Of a stretch of DNA of 64,000 nt, positions 45,229 to 59,500 are shown piece by piece. The stretch covers positions 4,363,196 to 4,427,195 of the forward strand of contig OZ029922.1 in the NCBI GenBank assembly GCA_964023275.1, read 5' to 3'. Source of the stretch: Norana najaformis (taxonomy: Eukaryota > Annelida > Clitellata > Crassiclitellata > Hormogastridae). Each line of letters starts with the position of its first letter. The stretch's first letter is position 1. The notes under the pieces were generated by a model. It had not been told where the DNA came from. It searched no databases and worked only from the letters and a program-made list of their open reading frames with translations. The position numbers were made by a program, and so were the translations under genes.

Positions 45229-45575
45229 AGCCATGGGTATGAAGTATTAGGGATTTCATTTCTTTTGGCCTCAGCATATCAATGTAGGTGACCAGTCCTC
45301 TCCCACACAGCCTGTTCTTCCCACGGATAGTGTACGCTCAGTGTACTCGTTTGATAGCTGAGTTCGCTAGGGGGCGCAAGTGGAACAGCAATCTTGAATA
45401 TTCTGCCTGATCTTGAAAGTACATAGCTTCCGTCCGTGCACGGGGACCATAAATGGCGTGGCGCCCATTCAAACGGGCAGCGGTGGTGAAAGATCTCACC
45501 CGATAAATTCACTGCAAAATGAGCAGGGTCGAGGCCATACGGTCGCTATATAAAACCGATACATTTAATTTTTTT
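45229..45575 (+). mobile_element. 340-bp interspersed element, fullest copy
   Basis: It begins GCAGCCATGGGTATGAAGTA, passes GACCAGTCCTCTCCCACACA, GCTAGGGGGCGCAAGTGGAA, CAGCAATCTTGAATATTC, AAATGGCGTGGCGCCCATTC, ACCCGATAAATTCACTGCAA and ends GGTCGCTATATAAAACC. Partial copies lie at 33770-33895, 51833-52020, 54900-55050 and 57370-57560, all on the plus strand. No open frame, no tRNA head and no obvious terminal repeats. Class unknown. Confidence 0.75.
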
Positions 45576-45599
45576 ACATTTACTAGTGATTTACTTACT

Positions 45600-46443
45600 T
45601 ACGCACTGAAGATTTGCAGCCGTTATCCTGAACGGATTGCGGCCTACCTAGGAATGTTTATCACTTCCTGTTCCACGCTGTAACGGGGACGGAGATCTCA
45701 ACAAATATGGTACATTTCTATGAATAAATCCTCTAATTTACTTTCGTGTCTCGTTGCAGCCATTTATGATATTCATCGAATTCGGCAGGCCTGAATGACA
45801 TAAAAATATTATATGTTTGTGAAATATTGGGTGACGATGTTTGGTCTTACCTGTCGTCGATAAGTGGGACACCATTACGCCTTCTTAAAAATGATAGTTC
45901 CCGGATTGTGACAGGATCTCGAGGTTCCAATACCAGTAGTTTTATTTATCTATCATTGATTTTACGTTGAAGCGTTTCCGCTTTTACGAATTAGTCAGAT
46001 TTGTGGTCTTTAAACGGATAGTGGGTTACATATTTCGCACACTTCGCTCATTGGGATATAGTTTCAATGCAGTTTAGACGAAGTGGCGCCATTGTAAACG
46101 TTGTCGTTGTTCAGATTGCAGAGGTTGGTTTCCACAAAGAGAGAAAGCTCCTGTAGGATATGAAATTTCCATTGACTGTAAAGGTTATAATTTCCATCTT
46201 ATGGAAACCTGACTTCTGTGAGTGGATGCACTGAACCATAAAGTCTAATGAGTTGTTAGATTCTAGCAAGAATCAGATGAATCTCTTCCCAAGATGGAAA
46301 AGCAGAATATTATCCTTGTTGTCATCTGTTGAGCTTTTTTGTTGTTATTTTATCATTATTCTTCATGTTTTACTATTGTCATTTATTATTTTAGTTTGTT
46401 AATACTGTTTTAATGTTTGTTTATGAGAGTAATTTTATTTTAG
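45600..46443 (+). promoter_or_regulatory. Probable upstream region and 5'-UTR of the TM9SF4 gene
   Basis: CpGs remain frequent up to about 46110 and then fall away. The coding ATG at 46444 directly follows TTTATTTTAG, a good splice acceptor. A non-coding first exon and promoter are therefore expected in 45.6-46.1 kb. The neighbouring minus-strand membrane-protein gene could share this region. No core promoter motif is assigned. Confidence 0.4.
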
Positions 46444-49400
46444 ATGTTGCCTGTTTTAATTTTGGTGGCGGGCTTGACAGCCGCCTCGTATGGATTCTAT
46501 GTACCAGGAGTGGCACCCAGGGATTATTTGAAGGAAGAAGTAGTAGAGATTAAGGTAAAAAGATGCTTCATTTTCTGGTGTTTTCTGCTTCACGGTTTTT
46601 GTTACACTGTGCTCGGGAAAATTAGTTGTGATGTTCCAAAATGAATTTCAAAGGCTTTGATTGGCATGGTGATTGACTGATTAAGCACATGCATTTGGAA
46701 TTTGATTGTGATTATGATAGATTATTTGCATCTGAACGAGATGCCAGGAAAGATGGTCTAGATGTTGGAATGGATGAAAATCTGCAGTTTTGAGAGGCTT
46801 TGGGGTGCTATATAAATGTTCAGGTGCATGCATACATACCAGCATACAGAAATATGTGCATACCTACATACATACATATGCATTTTCATACATACATACA
46901 TGTACATTGCAGTGTATCTGCTTAAGTCTAAAGTTGCTATAATCATCAGATCGCACCTCATGCCATGACCACACACCAGGACTTTTATTTATAAAGGCAT
47001 GTTTCCCCCACCTCTTGGTTGAATGCTAGAGCTTTCTGACTTGACTTGTCCTGAATTTCAACAGGCATGTAATGATATGCATTTCATTTAGAAACAACCA
47101 GTGCTTGGTGCTTGGAACATTATTACAATACAGTGCAGTCCCGTTTATGCACGACTCGTTTACGCACAGATCTGCTTAACGTCATGGCTCCTACCAATAC
47201 CTATTTAACATGTGAGACAAGTCACCATATAGTATGATCGTTATACATGTTGTACCAGCTAATATTCAGTTTCGTAGTTGTTATATTAGACAGTCTTTAT
47301 CAGTTGTAACAGCAGTCTCAGTGGGTGGCAAAAGTTGCTGGCTACAGCTGGCTTCAAACCTTGCTGGGGCTGGGGGCATTACATTTCCAAAGTAGATGAA
47401 CTTAATATAGCCGCACATGTGTCCTCTCCCTAAACCTATCTGTGTGTAAACAGGACTGCACTGTAGCACTAGTTTAAGATCAAATCAGAGGCTCATCATA
47501 AATAAGGGAATAGCTTACTTTACTGAAACTTTATCTTATGTTTCTTTATATCTGTAACTTACGTTTTCTAATCATTCTATGCCAACTTCATCTTATCTTA
47601 TGCTTTACAATTTTGACTGTCTTTCCTAAATGTACCGCATCTTCCGTACCTTTTGTTACCATACCTTGCATTACCACAGCTTACTCTGTTCTAATGCATT
47701 TTACTTTGCTGGTCATTCGTAGTCCTTTGGTTTTCTGTTCTGATCTTTTTCATATTCTTTGCTTTTGTTGACTGTCAATGAATGTCTCTTCATGCTTCTA
47801 CTTTATATTTTTGTAAAATTGAATGACCGATTTTGCATTGTACCGATTTTGAAGGTTTGTAGCTTACGCCTGTGATAGTTTTTCATCATATGCTGTGATA
47901 GCTTTTCAAGCACACCTAACTATTTCTATTTAATTATATAAGTATTTATATTAATTCACCTATTACATCTAAAATTTGCCACCAGTTTGTGAAGCATCTT
48001 ATTGAAGGCTTTCTGTGATTGATTATTGAAGTGAGTTTGGAAACGGGTACATAATTATATAAAGAGAAAACTAAAAGATTTTGCATATACGCAAATATAC
48101 ATGCATACAGAGAAAAATTAAATTGGCTTTATATATTTGTGTGGATTCACATACTGTCAGTATTAAACTGTTCAGATTTCTTGATAACTATATTCTGTAT
48201 TTCAGGCGGTCAAACTAACGAGTGTAAAAGCTCAGCTGCCATATGATTACTACTCGCTTCCATTTTGTAAACCAAATTCAACAACTTACAAAGTGGAGAA
48301 CTTAGGTAAGTTAATGAGTGAATCATGATTGAATGAGACTTAATATGGGAGCACTCATTTCATTTTCATGCTTTGCTAGTCTGAGATAACTTAGGTGACA
48401 TACGACTGTGATCTTTTCTTGATAACTAGACCAAATGCTCTTGATTGAGTTTTGTCAAAAGTTAAGGTGTTTTTGAACTGTATGAAACTAGTTATGCTAG
48501 CATTATAAAAAGTGTGGACAAAGTGCTCTACTGAACTTGTTGGCATAGGGTTTACTTCCATCATTTTGAAGTACACTGTGTTTGAACTTCAGGACTTTTA
48601 GCACAACCTTTGCTAGTCGTGTAAAGTACCCCATCGCTGTGAGGTTATATTGTAATCAGGTCATATTCTAACACTGAATTAAATTTGAGATTTGTGTCAC
48701 CTACCCTGTTATATCAGATCAAATTCATGCTGTGGCAATCATGTTATAAAGAATTTTGATGTAAAACCAAAGTTAATTTGAATGTTATATCCAGTGATAA
48801 CTCCTGGTTGGAGTTTCCTTCATAAAACCTATGCATGAAAGTTAAAGCAAAATCACAATTCTATCTTCAGAAGATAATATAACACAAAGTTAACTATAAG
48901 TAACTATTTTGGCTGACATTTTGCAACATTTCATGGCATGTACACAAATCCGTTGTATTGGTAAATTTTTATGGAGCTTCAAAACTGAAAAACTGCTTAT
49001 GTGCAGACATCAACCAGGGTATGGACTGCCTAATTCACTGTCGGCAACACTGAAATGTTTCTGTTCTTTTTTTAAAGCATTTTAATTCGTAAATCTGTGT
49101 TTGACTTTTGATATGTGTTATAAATTGTTTTATGATTCTTTTAAATATTTTGTTAAAGTACATATTGCGCATATGTTAATCTTTGTCTTACTGAACAATC
49201 TGACCATGTCAGTGTTGCTGATGTTGCTGAAGCAAAGCTGCTTACTAATTGAAAGGCGGAGTTCTTGAAATATTTTTCTTGTGAGTAAATTTATTCAATG
49301 TTTATCCAAATAGGTGAAGTATTGAGAGGAGACAGAATTGTCAACACTGATTACAAGGTAGAGTAGGACCAGTATAGTTAATCTGTATAAAAATGCCAGT

Positions 49401-52400
49401 ATTTTTTCTTCAGTTTGCTGCTGTGATGAAGGTATTGCAATAACCTGGTGGTTAACATGGTGAACTGTCGAACAAGAGGTCAAGGTTTATATCCCCATCA
49501 GGATAGAATGATAATTCAAGATTTCTATATTGCTAGTAGTAACCTCTGTTGAACTGTTAGGTGAATACATTGGCTGTACACTATTGATGGGATATCAGAA
49601 AGTGAGGGTGAGGATGAGGATGAGTTATCCACACTCATTTTGTCAAAGCTTTTGAGGTTGATTCCTCCTCCTACTACTACTCCTCTGCCTCCTCCTACTA
49701 CTACTCCAACTTCTCTTATTTCTTGTCCTTTTAAAGAATTTGTAGTCACAGATCACAGACCTCCTGCTCTTCTTCTTCTTTCTGCCTTCTATTGTTGTCT
49801 GGAGTATCTGATGAACCAAGTTGGACATACAATTCGTGTTAACTTGCTCCTGAGAAAAGAAAATCAAGAACTATGCAGCAGGGGTTGTTGACTGTTGAGA
49901 GAAGAGCTGGGCTACAGAGAAGTTGGGATTGGCTCACGGAGAAGTCAGGAATGGGCTACAGTGGTGGTAATTAAAAGCCAAGACACAAAACAGCGGAGAA
50001 TGGCATGATTGGATTCTTGGCCCTGTTTAGTGGCAGAGCACTTAAAAAGGAGACCTTCATTTCTGCAGTCTTTTGTACTTTTGCTGTGTATGTGGGAGAT
50101 AAGCATTGAACAAAGTATAAAATCTGTTCAAGAGCCCAGAAGATGAGACTATTCTGTGACTGCTCAGGAGTAGTTGATTATGAAATTTAAAGATGGAAGG
50201 TTTGAGGAAAACCAGCCAACCTAAGATGCATTCACTGAGATTCGCTGGCTTTCCTCAGATCTTCCTTCTCCAAGTTATTGACTAAGAATGGTGGCCCTTA
50301 ACTGTTTTTGCCTGAGAAATCTGTCTTGCCTATTAACTGAGAGTAAAACGTTTGTTTGCAGGTGTTTATGGCCAAAAACAGCAGCTGCCAAGTGCTGTGT
50401 AGTGCCTTCACATTCACCGCAGATCAGACGAAGCTTGTGTACAAGTATATACGGCAGGCTTACAACGTACACTTGTAAGTTCATAATACCGTAATCTAAA
50501 ACTACGAAAACTTCATATGCTATAAAATTGAAGTTTGCAAATTTATTTGATCATGTTGTACCCTGAAGCTGAATACAGGAGACAGTTTTTTGCCTCAGGA
50601 GCGCAATGTTAAAGTGCACTGGAATAAGCTGCTGGAATGAAACCTACTGAATAGGGTACAATTCTTGTGTCATAGCACATCATATCTTGATACGGAACTC
50701 GCAGAATTAAGTTGTTTAAAGTAAATATTAGTCAAAGTCATGAACATGGAATTAATGGCAAGTCTTGTGATGCCCTGACCCAACTTCCTGTACCTTGGGA
50801 GTTTCTTGTTACGGTAATGCTTTGAAGGTGTTTTGATTAGATTAGATTGGAGAAGGAAACAAATGTGTTCTCTGCACTTTGGTTCTATATACAGACTTCA
50901 AGCTTTTCGTTGTGTGTCAGTCCTGTTCTTACATTGTTCTTTGCAAGTTTCAGTACGAGGCACATGATCCTTTGACCTGGGTGAGAACTGATTCCGGCGT
51001 TTGATGACCGATTACCTCACTTCCACTCACCTTACTTTTTCTAGGTAAACTTTATGTATTTTACTTTAAAAGGCTTGCAGTTTAAATGATTATATTTGCT
51101 TTTCAGGCTGACTGACAACTTACCATGTTCAACCAAAATAGTTGGCAAAGACAAACAAGTCCAGTATGAGCACGGCTATCGACTCGGCTATGTCTCTGAA
51201 GACAAGGTATGACCGCTGCTTGCAGCGTGTTTCCTCTAAACAGATGATTAGATTAGTTACACATTTTTCCTACAGGATTTTCATGTCTGCACAAATTGCC
51301 CTTGTGGGTTTCAACCTCACTGACCCTGGATTTTGGAGTGCTTATCAGCTCTGATTAGACACAACCGTTGATTTATTCTTTGTGCACATTATGGATGGAC
51401 CAGACTCAATGCAATTTCCTGTAAAATATCTCTTGGTTCTCGTTCCTAAATGTTAAATGAAAACCATTATCTGTATTCGTAATTTGGTATTTGAGTGAGA
51501 TGTTTTTTCTCAAAGCAGGTAGCTATATTTGTAAGCACTTTATGATAAATAGCTATTTCTGCTCTGCTCTGCACTGAACCATTAACATGTATACATTCAG
51601 TACTTAGCTATCAAATGTAATTTATTTGAGCATTTTTATTACAGGTAATGTTGGGAGTTAGGTTTAACTGATGCTTACAATTCTAGTTTTATATTTTAGC
51701 TTTTCCTGAACAATCATTTGAAACTTGTACTAAAGTACCATTCGGAAGCTGGGTAAGAGTTGCAGGAATTTTAACTTATTATGTGTGTGTGTATGTGTGA
51801 TAAGTTCAGCGCATGATGCCATAAGGTAAGGGAGGTCAGCCATGGGTATGAAGTGTTCGTGGCCATTTTCTTAGCCACGGCATATTATGTTAAATGGTCA
51901 GTCCTTTCCCTTGCCATATAATCTGCCACTGATTCTGCACTGTTGATGTCCCCATTTTCTAGCCGTGTTGACTAGAGGGTATGGGCACAGAGGAAAGTGA
52001 AGTAGTCTGTATCTGGAGCAGTTAAAGAATCAGCCTGCCAGTGAGCAAACACCACAGCAGCAATCCAGCAATTCAAAGCTTTCGTTAGATGTTTCATGGC
52101 TGAACAATGAATCATAAAGTTAACGTGACTCACCTGGATTTGAATTATTGACACAGTAGTGAGAGGCAACTGCATTATTTCTCTAACGGTGTGCGATGTC
52201 ACGGCATCACTGGTATGCTTTGAGAAAGAAATGGCCATGGGTTAAAAGTTTTGGTGAAACGGCCAGGCTCTGATACATTGATAGGATCAGTGTTGTTTGA
52301 ACTTGTCTTGTCTCTTGCAGCTGTACTTGTGTCAGTCTGTCTCTGGTTCTCTTCCTTCTTTTGTTTACTTTATGTGTTTACACCACTGCTGAGTCACACA

Positions 52401-55400
52401 CATTGAGTGAATTTATTTGCTGCATTATTAGCAAATACAACCAGTATGCACGATTAGGTCTTTGTGTGTTTACTGACTTCTGCTGGGAGCTTCATGTTTC
52501 TTTTGTTTCCTTGTGACTTTTTATGATTTTATTTTTCATTTATATGGTAAGACAGTCAAAGAGATAAAGACACAGACACATAGACACAGAAAGAGAGAGA
52601 AAGACAGACAAAGTGAGAGAGACATAAGTAGAAGGCCAGTAAGATGAGACAGAGAGACAGAAAAGACAGCTAGGTTGTTCCAGAGAAAATTTCTTCTCCT
52701 CGTTCTGCTGCAGCTACATTATTAGCTACGGTCCAAGGCCTGTGTGCACTGTGATGGCTTAACTGCTAGGGTGGACCATCTCTGACTAACGTCCGATGAG
52801 CAAATACAACCAGCATGCACGATTAGGTCTTTGTGTGTTACACGTGGTCTAACACTTGTCCATGAGACTTGATCACCAACTTTCAGGTCTAATATCTCTG
52901 CAACCGTCCCTTGTATGTATAAATCACCAATGGAAAAATTATAGCTTATTTATCACCTTAATTAACAGTTAACCTGTTTATCGCCCTAAACAACAGTGGA
53001 GTGAAAGCTAGTTCCCTAATTTCCAACCGCTTTAGTAAGCTCACCTTTGTTGCACTTTTGCACCTCTGGTGCATGGGGAACATTTTCCAGTGTGACAGTT
53101 TTGTACCTGTGGCATGCAAAGGGTCAAGATAAGATGGTTACTAAAATGTGATCTAATAATAAATGAAAAAATGCTATTTATCGGTAATATATATTGTTTT
53201 TAAAATTCAGCAGAATGAAAATAGACACTGTGATGAAACATGTTTGCCACACCATCGCATTTAACTTGTCACATCTAAAAAATACAAGCACATACAAATA
53301 ACCAAAGGACATACGTTTGTTCTAAATTCATTTCTAAATATTTCATGTTTGCATCTTAACTCTATCTTCAGTGGTTGCTGAGATATTATGATTATACCCT
53401 TAATAGATGAAATGGTCCAAAACCCCAAAAAATATCTGGCCAAGGCTAGAACTAGAGCTAAAAATATATCAGGCATTGAAAGGGTAAAGGAGCTGTGCAT
53501 CTTGATCTCATCCACCTCTGGCCACAGATTGCTTTGTTTTCTGTGCAAGGTGACCTAGTTGTTCTATTGGCCCATGCTTCCAAAGTCCAGCGTAACAGTT
53601 TTGCTGTTGTCTGCCCATCTATTTGGAATAAGTTGCCTAGCAACCTGCTACTTGAACTTTCTAGCCTGTCTGCCTTTTTTCTGCAAGCACTTGAATACGG
53701 TTGTGTTTGATCGTGGTTTCAAGTTATAAGGTCAGGAGCACATGTGAAGAGTTTCTCTTGTATTGATGATATATAAATTTACAATTACAACTACATAGTC
53801 ATATGTGGTGAGCTAGAGTAATTTGAATTAAAAAGCTTGGTTATGATGAACTTTGTTTGGCCCAACACTAGCTTGTCACGTGCTTAATTGTTTTATGTTT
53901 TAGTACTGACGAGTCGGATAACTTCAGAGTTGTCGGTTTTGAAGTGGAGCCTAGTAGGTTAGTGTTGCACATGAAGAGGCACTTTGATAATCATCTCAGT
54001 CTATCAGCTGAAAGCCCATTGGTACCCACTGCACGTGAAATAGTTTCCCACCACTGCACATGAAATAGTTTCCCTCCACACTTCTCTGTCACTCCCTGCC
54101 GTAGTCAGGCTGTGGACATGTGATGGCATTTATCTTCTATACAAAAAAATTATTACCATTTCTGTTTCTAGATTCAGCACACTCAGAACTACTTTTCGTA
54201 GATGTTATTTTCATTTAATTCATGTTTCTCAAAACATAGAATGAAGAAAGCAGTTTGTGGTTTATTTACATATCATCTATTTATAATTACAGTAGAACTT
54301 CTATAGTTCCACTGTAATAATGCTCAAGACATCACTTGATGGTTGCTACAGTCTGAGAAGACACGGAAACAGTGTAGGGAGGAACTGAGTCCAGGAAAAG
54401 AGATTTTAGTCAAGATTTATAGACCAACAGACTTTGCAGAGAAAACGTTTGCTGGAAGAGATGTTCCAGAGTGTTGGGCCAGCAACAGAAAATGCATGCT
54501 GACCAAGAGCTCTCCTTGTCCTTGGTGTGGTCATAGTGAGAAAAGTCGGAGGACCTGGTCAAGTAGTTGCAGGTATTAGGAGTCACCCTGAGATGAAGAT
54601 AGTGTAGAACCTGATAGAGAATTAACCTGGTCTTAAGATTTATTCTCTTTCTGTGGGTAGGTAGTCAGTGCAATGAATTTAGGACTGGAGATATGTGTTC
54701 ATAATTTGGGGTTATGTGATGGTTCTGGCCAAGGTGTTTGGGGGCCTTTTCAGTGATTTTTTTATATTTATAATGCTGTCATTTACAAGACCAGAAGGCA
54801 AAATTGTAGACTAGAGCTTCCAACTGTGCCTGTTTGTGAAAAAGGCAGATTGCGTACTGGTCGTGACTAAATTTGAGAGATGTGCATCTTGAGCCAACTC
54901 AGTTCATACATGGGAAGTATGAAGTCTGTATATAGAACCACTAGTGGAATGGCATCCATTCAACTGAGAGGAATGGTGATGGGTCCCTACTGAAGAAATC
55001 GTTCAAAAGATGAATGATCAAGGTCGAGGCTTTATAGTCACTTGGAATGGACTTCCTCTGGAGCTGTCTTCAGGCTGGGGACACTTCAAGTTCTCAGCAT
55101 CTTTATGAGGTTCCCAGTGCCTTTGTTAGATTCTTAACATTCATTATATAAATGTTCACATGATTATATGCATACATACTTATAATGAACAATAATAATG
55201 AAAATTGTTTATTGAATCACCAACAATCTACACAGTTACAAGTTTCACCAAAACTGTTACCATAAAAGTGCTGGCATCAAAGGGTGATCCAGAAGGGACA
55301 AATGTCCCGCTACAATATGGATTGCCCTTTCACATGATTGACATACAGGCGGTTAATGTAGTACGGCATGTAAGCCCAAAGCTGATTCAATGTCAAGTTT

Positions 55401-56527
55401 AATTTTGTACTTGCACATACTTATATAGTATTCCCATACTTACATGCATACATACATACATAAACACTTATTATCAGTGATTGAAAACTCTTCATTTTTT
55501 CCAAGGCTGAACTGAGAGCACCTCTGATGAGGTGCTATATAAATTCATTGAGTAAATAAATAAAAAGCATGTCCTATGTGCATACATAAATCTGAGATGA
55601 GCCACAAACTCTAAAGCCGATTTGTTTAAGAATTGAAACAATAGTTTGAATGGGAATATTGTAAAAGGATGAAGGAGGACTGGTAATTGTGTAGATATTG
55701 TAAAAGGATGAAGGAGGACTGGTAATTGTGTAGATATTGTAAAAGGATGAAGGAGAACTGGTAATTGTGTAGATATTGTAAAAGGATGAAGGAAGACGGT
55801 AATTGTGTAGATATTGTAAAAGATGAAGGAGGGCTGGTAATTGTGTAGATATTGTAAAAGGATGAAGGAGGACTGGTAATTATGTAGATTTTTAGTGCAT
55901 GCTCCTTGTAACTGATGACTTGAGAACTTCTCTTGTGATGTATTTGTGGCCAGCATTGCACATGATGGTGTGAAGTTACTAGAGAACAACAAGTGTCAAC
56001 TGCCAGAAGACAAACCAAAGCCACAGGAGATACCAGACTCTGGTACGACGCCCTGTCTGTCCGTCCTAGTTTATCTGGGTCTAGAAATTCATATAGAGCC
56101 TTTTAAGGATTCCTTCAAGGTGCTTCATAAATAGATAACTGACACAATTGTGAGACTTGAGACAAGCTGAAAATGTTTGTTGAGCTGTGTGGGGTATGAG
56201 AGTGTGGATTTGCGAGTGGCATTATCAAACTTGTTGTAATTTGTCTTTTGCGAGTCATTCAGTAAACTTTCAACATCTTGCACTATGGGCAGCTTGCTGA
56301 TTAATGGCATGCCTTGATTTGTCCATTTCACATCTGCATTCCTGTTACATTAGGGATATGTGCGTAAAGATGCAAACGTAACTGCAAGAAGGGACATGTA
56401 ATTTTTTAAATAATTTACTGCAGCTGGTAATCACTAATATTTTGGAAACTAAGTCAGAAATTTATGAACAAGAGAATTAGTTTGAGCCCTTTTCTGCCTT
56501 GGCTGTGCTACAGCGCTATATAAATTG

Positions 56528-56567
<40 letters not shown>

Positions 56568-59500
56568 ATGAACATAAAGATGTTGGATAGACTTTGGTGT
56601 TGGATTCTAGGAACAGTCAAAGTGCTTTTCACATATGAAGTCATCTGGGAGCCGAGCGAAATTCGCTGGGCTTCCCGCTGGGACACGTACCTCGCCATGA
56701 GTGATGTTCAGATACACTGGTTCTCTATCATCAACTCAGTTGTTGTTATTTTCTTCTTGGCTGGTAAAACATGCTCTTTCTGCTCCTAATATATTGGTGT
56801 GATTTGTAAGAAATTTGGCAGAGATGAATGGTTTAAGATAAATATTGTCATCATTGGTATTAGGTACTAAAATTCTTCATTTGGTAGATACTGAAAATGT
56901 TCAGTTTGTAAATACTAAAATTACTCAACTGTTGGAAACTGAAATTGCTCAGCGGTATTTGGAGGAGAGAGCAAGTGATCGTAATATTTAGCAAGACGAT
57001 AATGTCTGTGCATGATACTTTCGTATTAAGATTATTAGTAGGTTTTAAAACAAAAACTATGCAGTTCAGGAATGAATGTTAACCTGTAGTAAGGTTTCAA
57101 AGTATTGTTGCTTAACATTTGCTGTTTTATATGTGTCATTTGTATTTGCTGTATTTTTTCTTATTAATAAAGATATTTGTCTTAACTGCCTCTGTTTTAC
57201 AGGAATTTTAACGATGATCATCATGAGAACACTGAGACGAGATATTGCCAAGTACAACAAGATGGACGAAGAAGTGAGGATGCTTTGTTACTTGAATGGA
57301 AAACATAAATGAAACACTAAATGTCTTAGACTTTGCTGACTGTGAAGAAGAAGCAAATGATTGTCCTGTTTAAGCCAGCTATGGGTGTTCACTGTGGTAA
57401 CTTCATTTTCTTAGCTGCAACATGTGTGGGTGGATGGCCAGTTTTCTTCCTTGCCACCTAATCCTCCCATTTTCAGCGGGTACTTTTTGTAGTAAAGTTT
57501 ACTAGAGGGCCACAGTAGAACAGAAATCTTGAAATGTTTACCAGGCCTCTTTCTAGACCTGCCAGCTGTGTTGTCTTGCATCCTTCTCATAGCTGTGAGC
57601 TTATGAATAATTCTTGGACTGTCTGCTGTCCAACAAAATGTCAGACTAGTTTTTAATAATTTAACCTATTTGACAAGGTTTATGTATAAGGAGATTGTAA
57701 GTAATATCTGATGATTATAAGGAGATGTTAATTATTTTAGAGGTTGTTTAATTGATTCTGTTTAGAATCAAATGGTAATTGTTTTGATTACTTTGTATCT
57801 GCAGTGACTTTAGATTCATGTTTTTGGTCTTGTTGGACTGTTAATTGATGCACTGCATGTTCATTAAATACAAGTTCAAAAGTATTATATTTTGATGTTT
57901 TATCTAAATTTTGTAATGTATTGTTAAGTAGGGTTGTTCAGTGGCCATTCATTGCCTTTGGTTGTCTTTGAAGGATGAGACGTTGGAAGAAACTGGATGG
58001 AAGTTGGTCCATGGTGATGTCTTCCGTCCGCCTCAGAGACCGAAACTGCTGGCGGCGTTTATCGGTTCTGGCATCCAACTCTTCTGTGTGACTTTTATTG
58101 TTATTGGTAAATATCTCTGTACTTTTGCGATCTTTTTATTTTGTTTTTATGGTAGTTTATTTTTTCCTTTTATTTATTTTGTTTTTATTAATGGAAATAT
58201 AATTGAAGTTGCTGCTGACTACAATCTTGCAAAAACTATCTGTAAATCAGATGAAGACTGCCAATTTTTTTATCTGTAGCTGTGATAAAATTAATTTTAA
58301 ATTTCTGTCCACTTACGTTTTCAGCTTAGTTATGAGCATGTTTCTTATGTACGATTTTCTACTCCATTTATTTAGTGGAGTCGTTGAAGTAGACTGATTG
58401 GGATTAGGGTGGCGCCTTATGAAATTACCATGGCTGAGCATTTGGCCTATGATAGAGCTTTGTAATAGATAAGAGAGCAAGTGAGATTGGTTTTGTATGG
58501 TTGCAACTGCAGTTTGGATTGCAGCATATGTTGAGATATTTGGATGAATTTTGTTTTGTAGTTTTTGCAATGCTTGGCATGTTGTCACCGGCTTCACGCG
58601 GTGCACTGATGACAGCTGGCATCTTTCTCTTCATGTTCATGGGGTAAGACTGTCAAAGGTGTAAGACTGTCAAAGACCTTGTCTCTTTTCGACTGGCATT
58701 GTCTGTTATAAGCACATTTTTAGGTGTTTCTCAAGATGAGAAATGAGAAAGCAATTGTCTTACTTTCTCTCATCATCTTTCTCAAGATGATGCATTAGGT
58801 TCCTGATCAGTTTTCTTTTTAGCGCATAGTTGACGGTTTTTTTATTCCACAGAGGCCAGTCCATGTTGGGTGAATTAAAAATAGTATGATTAATACGACT
58901 TCAGATGCACTGATTAGGTGAAAGCGCAGCCTAGTCTGCTACTCTTCACTCTTCGGCGGCCTGATTGATTGTGATTACGTTTGCCATTCACCTGTACATT
59001 CAAATTTTGGATCCGGCTGCATCACTTGCAGTAGACGATTCATTGTCAAGCCATGTAAGCTGTAAGAAAAGTTAGACAAGTTGTTGGACTGCTGTCTTGT
59101 TTGTGCTTCAGCCAATGGATTACAATTTCTGACTTTGTTTCACTTGAAACAACCGTCGATTGATGCCATTTGCATTATGATAACAGTGCTGTAGAAGTCG
59201 TTAGATTGGATGGGATTCAGCAGAACACGGATGACAATCAACTCCAGAACAATGTGTCTGAGGGTTAACGTTGCTGATGATGTCTGTTTTAGATTGGTGG
59301 CTGGCTATTACTCGGCTCGGTTGTATAAAACGATGAAAGGCGTTCAGTGGAAGAAGGCTGCACTTCTGGTAAGTCTAGTGCACTTGTAGGAAGCGGAGAT
59401 TCTATCAAGGGCATGTGATAAAGTATGTGTGACATCAACACATGTAATAAAAGGCCTTTAAAGGATCCCTAGTCAAACTGATAAATGTGATTTGTGATTG

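Noticed and set aside
55492..56024. 166- and 132-codon minus frames with 13-residue repeats
   Set aside because: Antisense reading of the 39-bp array. The second overlaps TM9SF4 exon 8 on the other strand.
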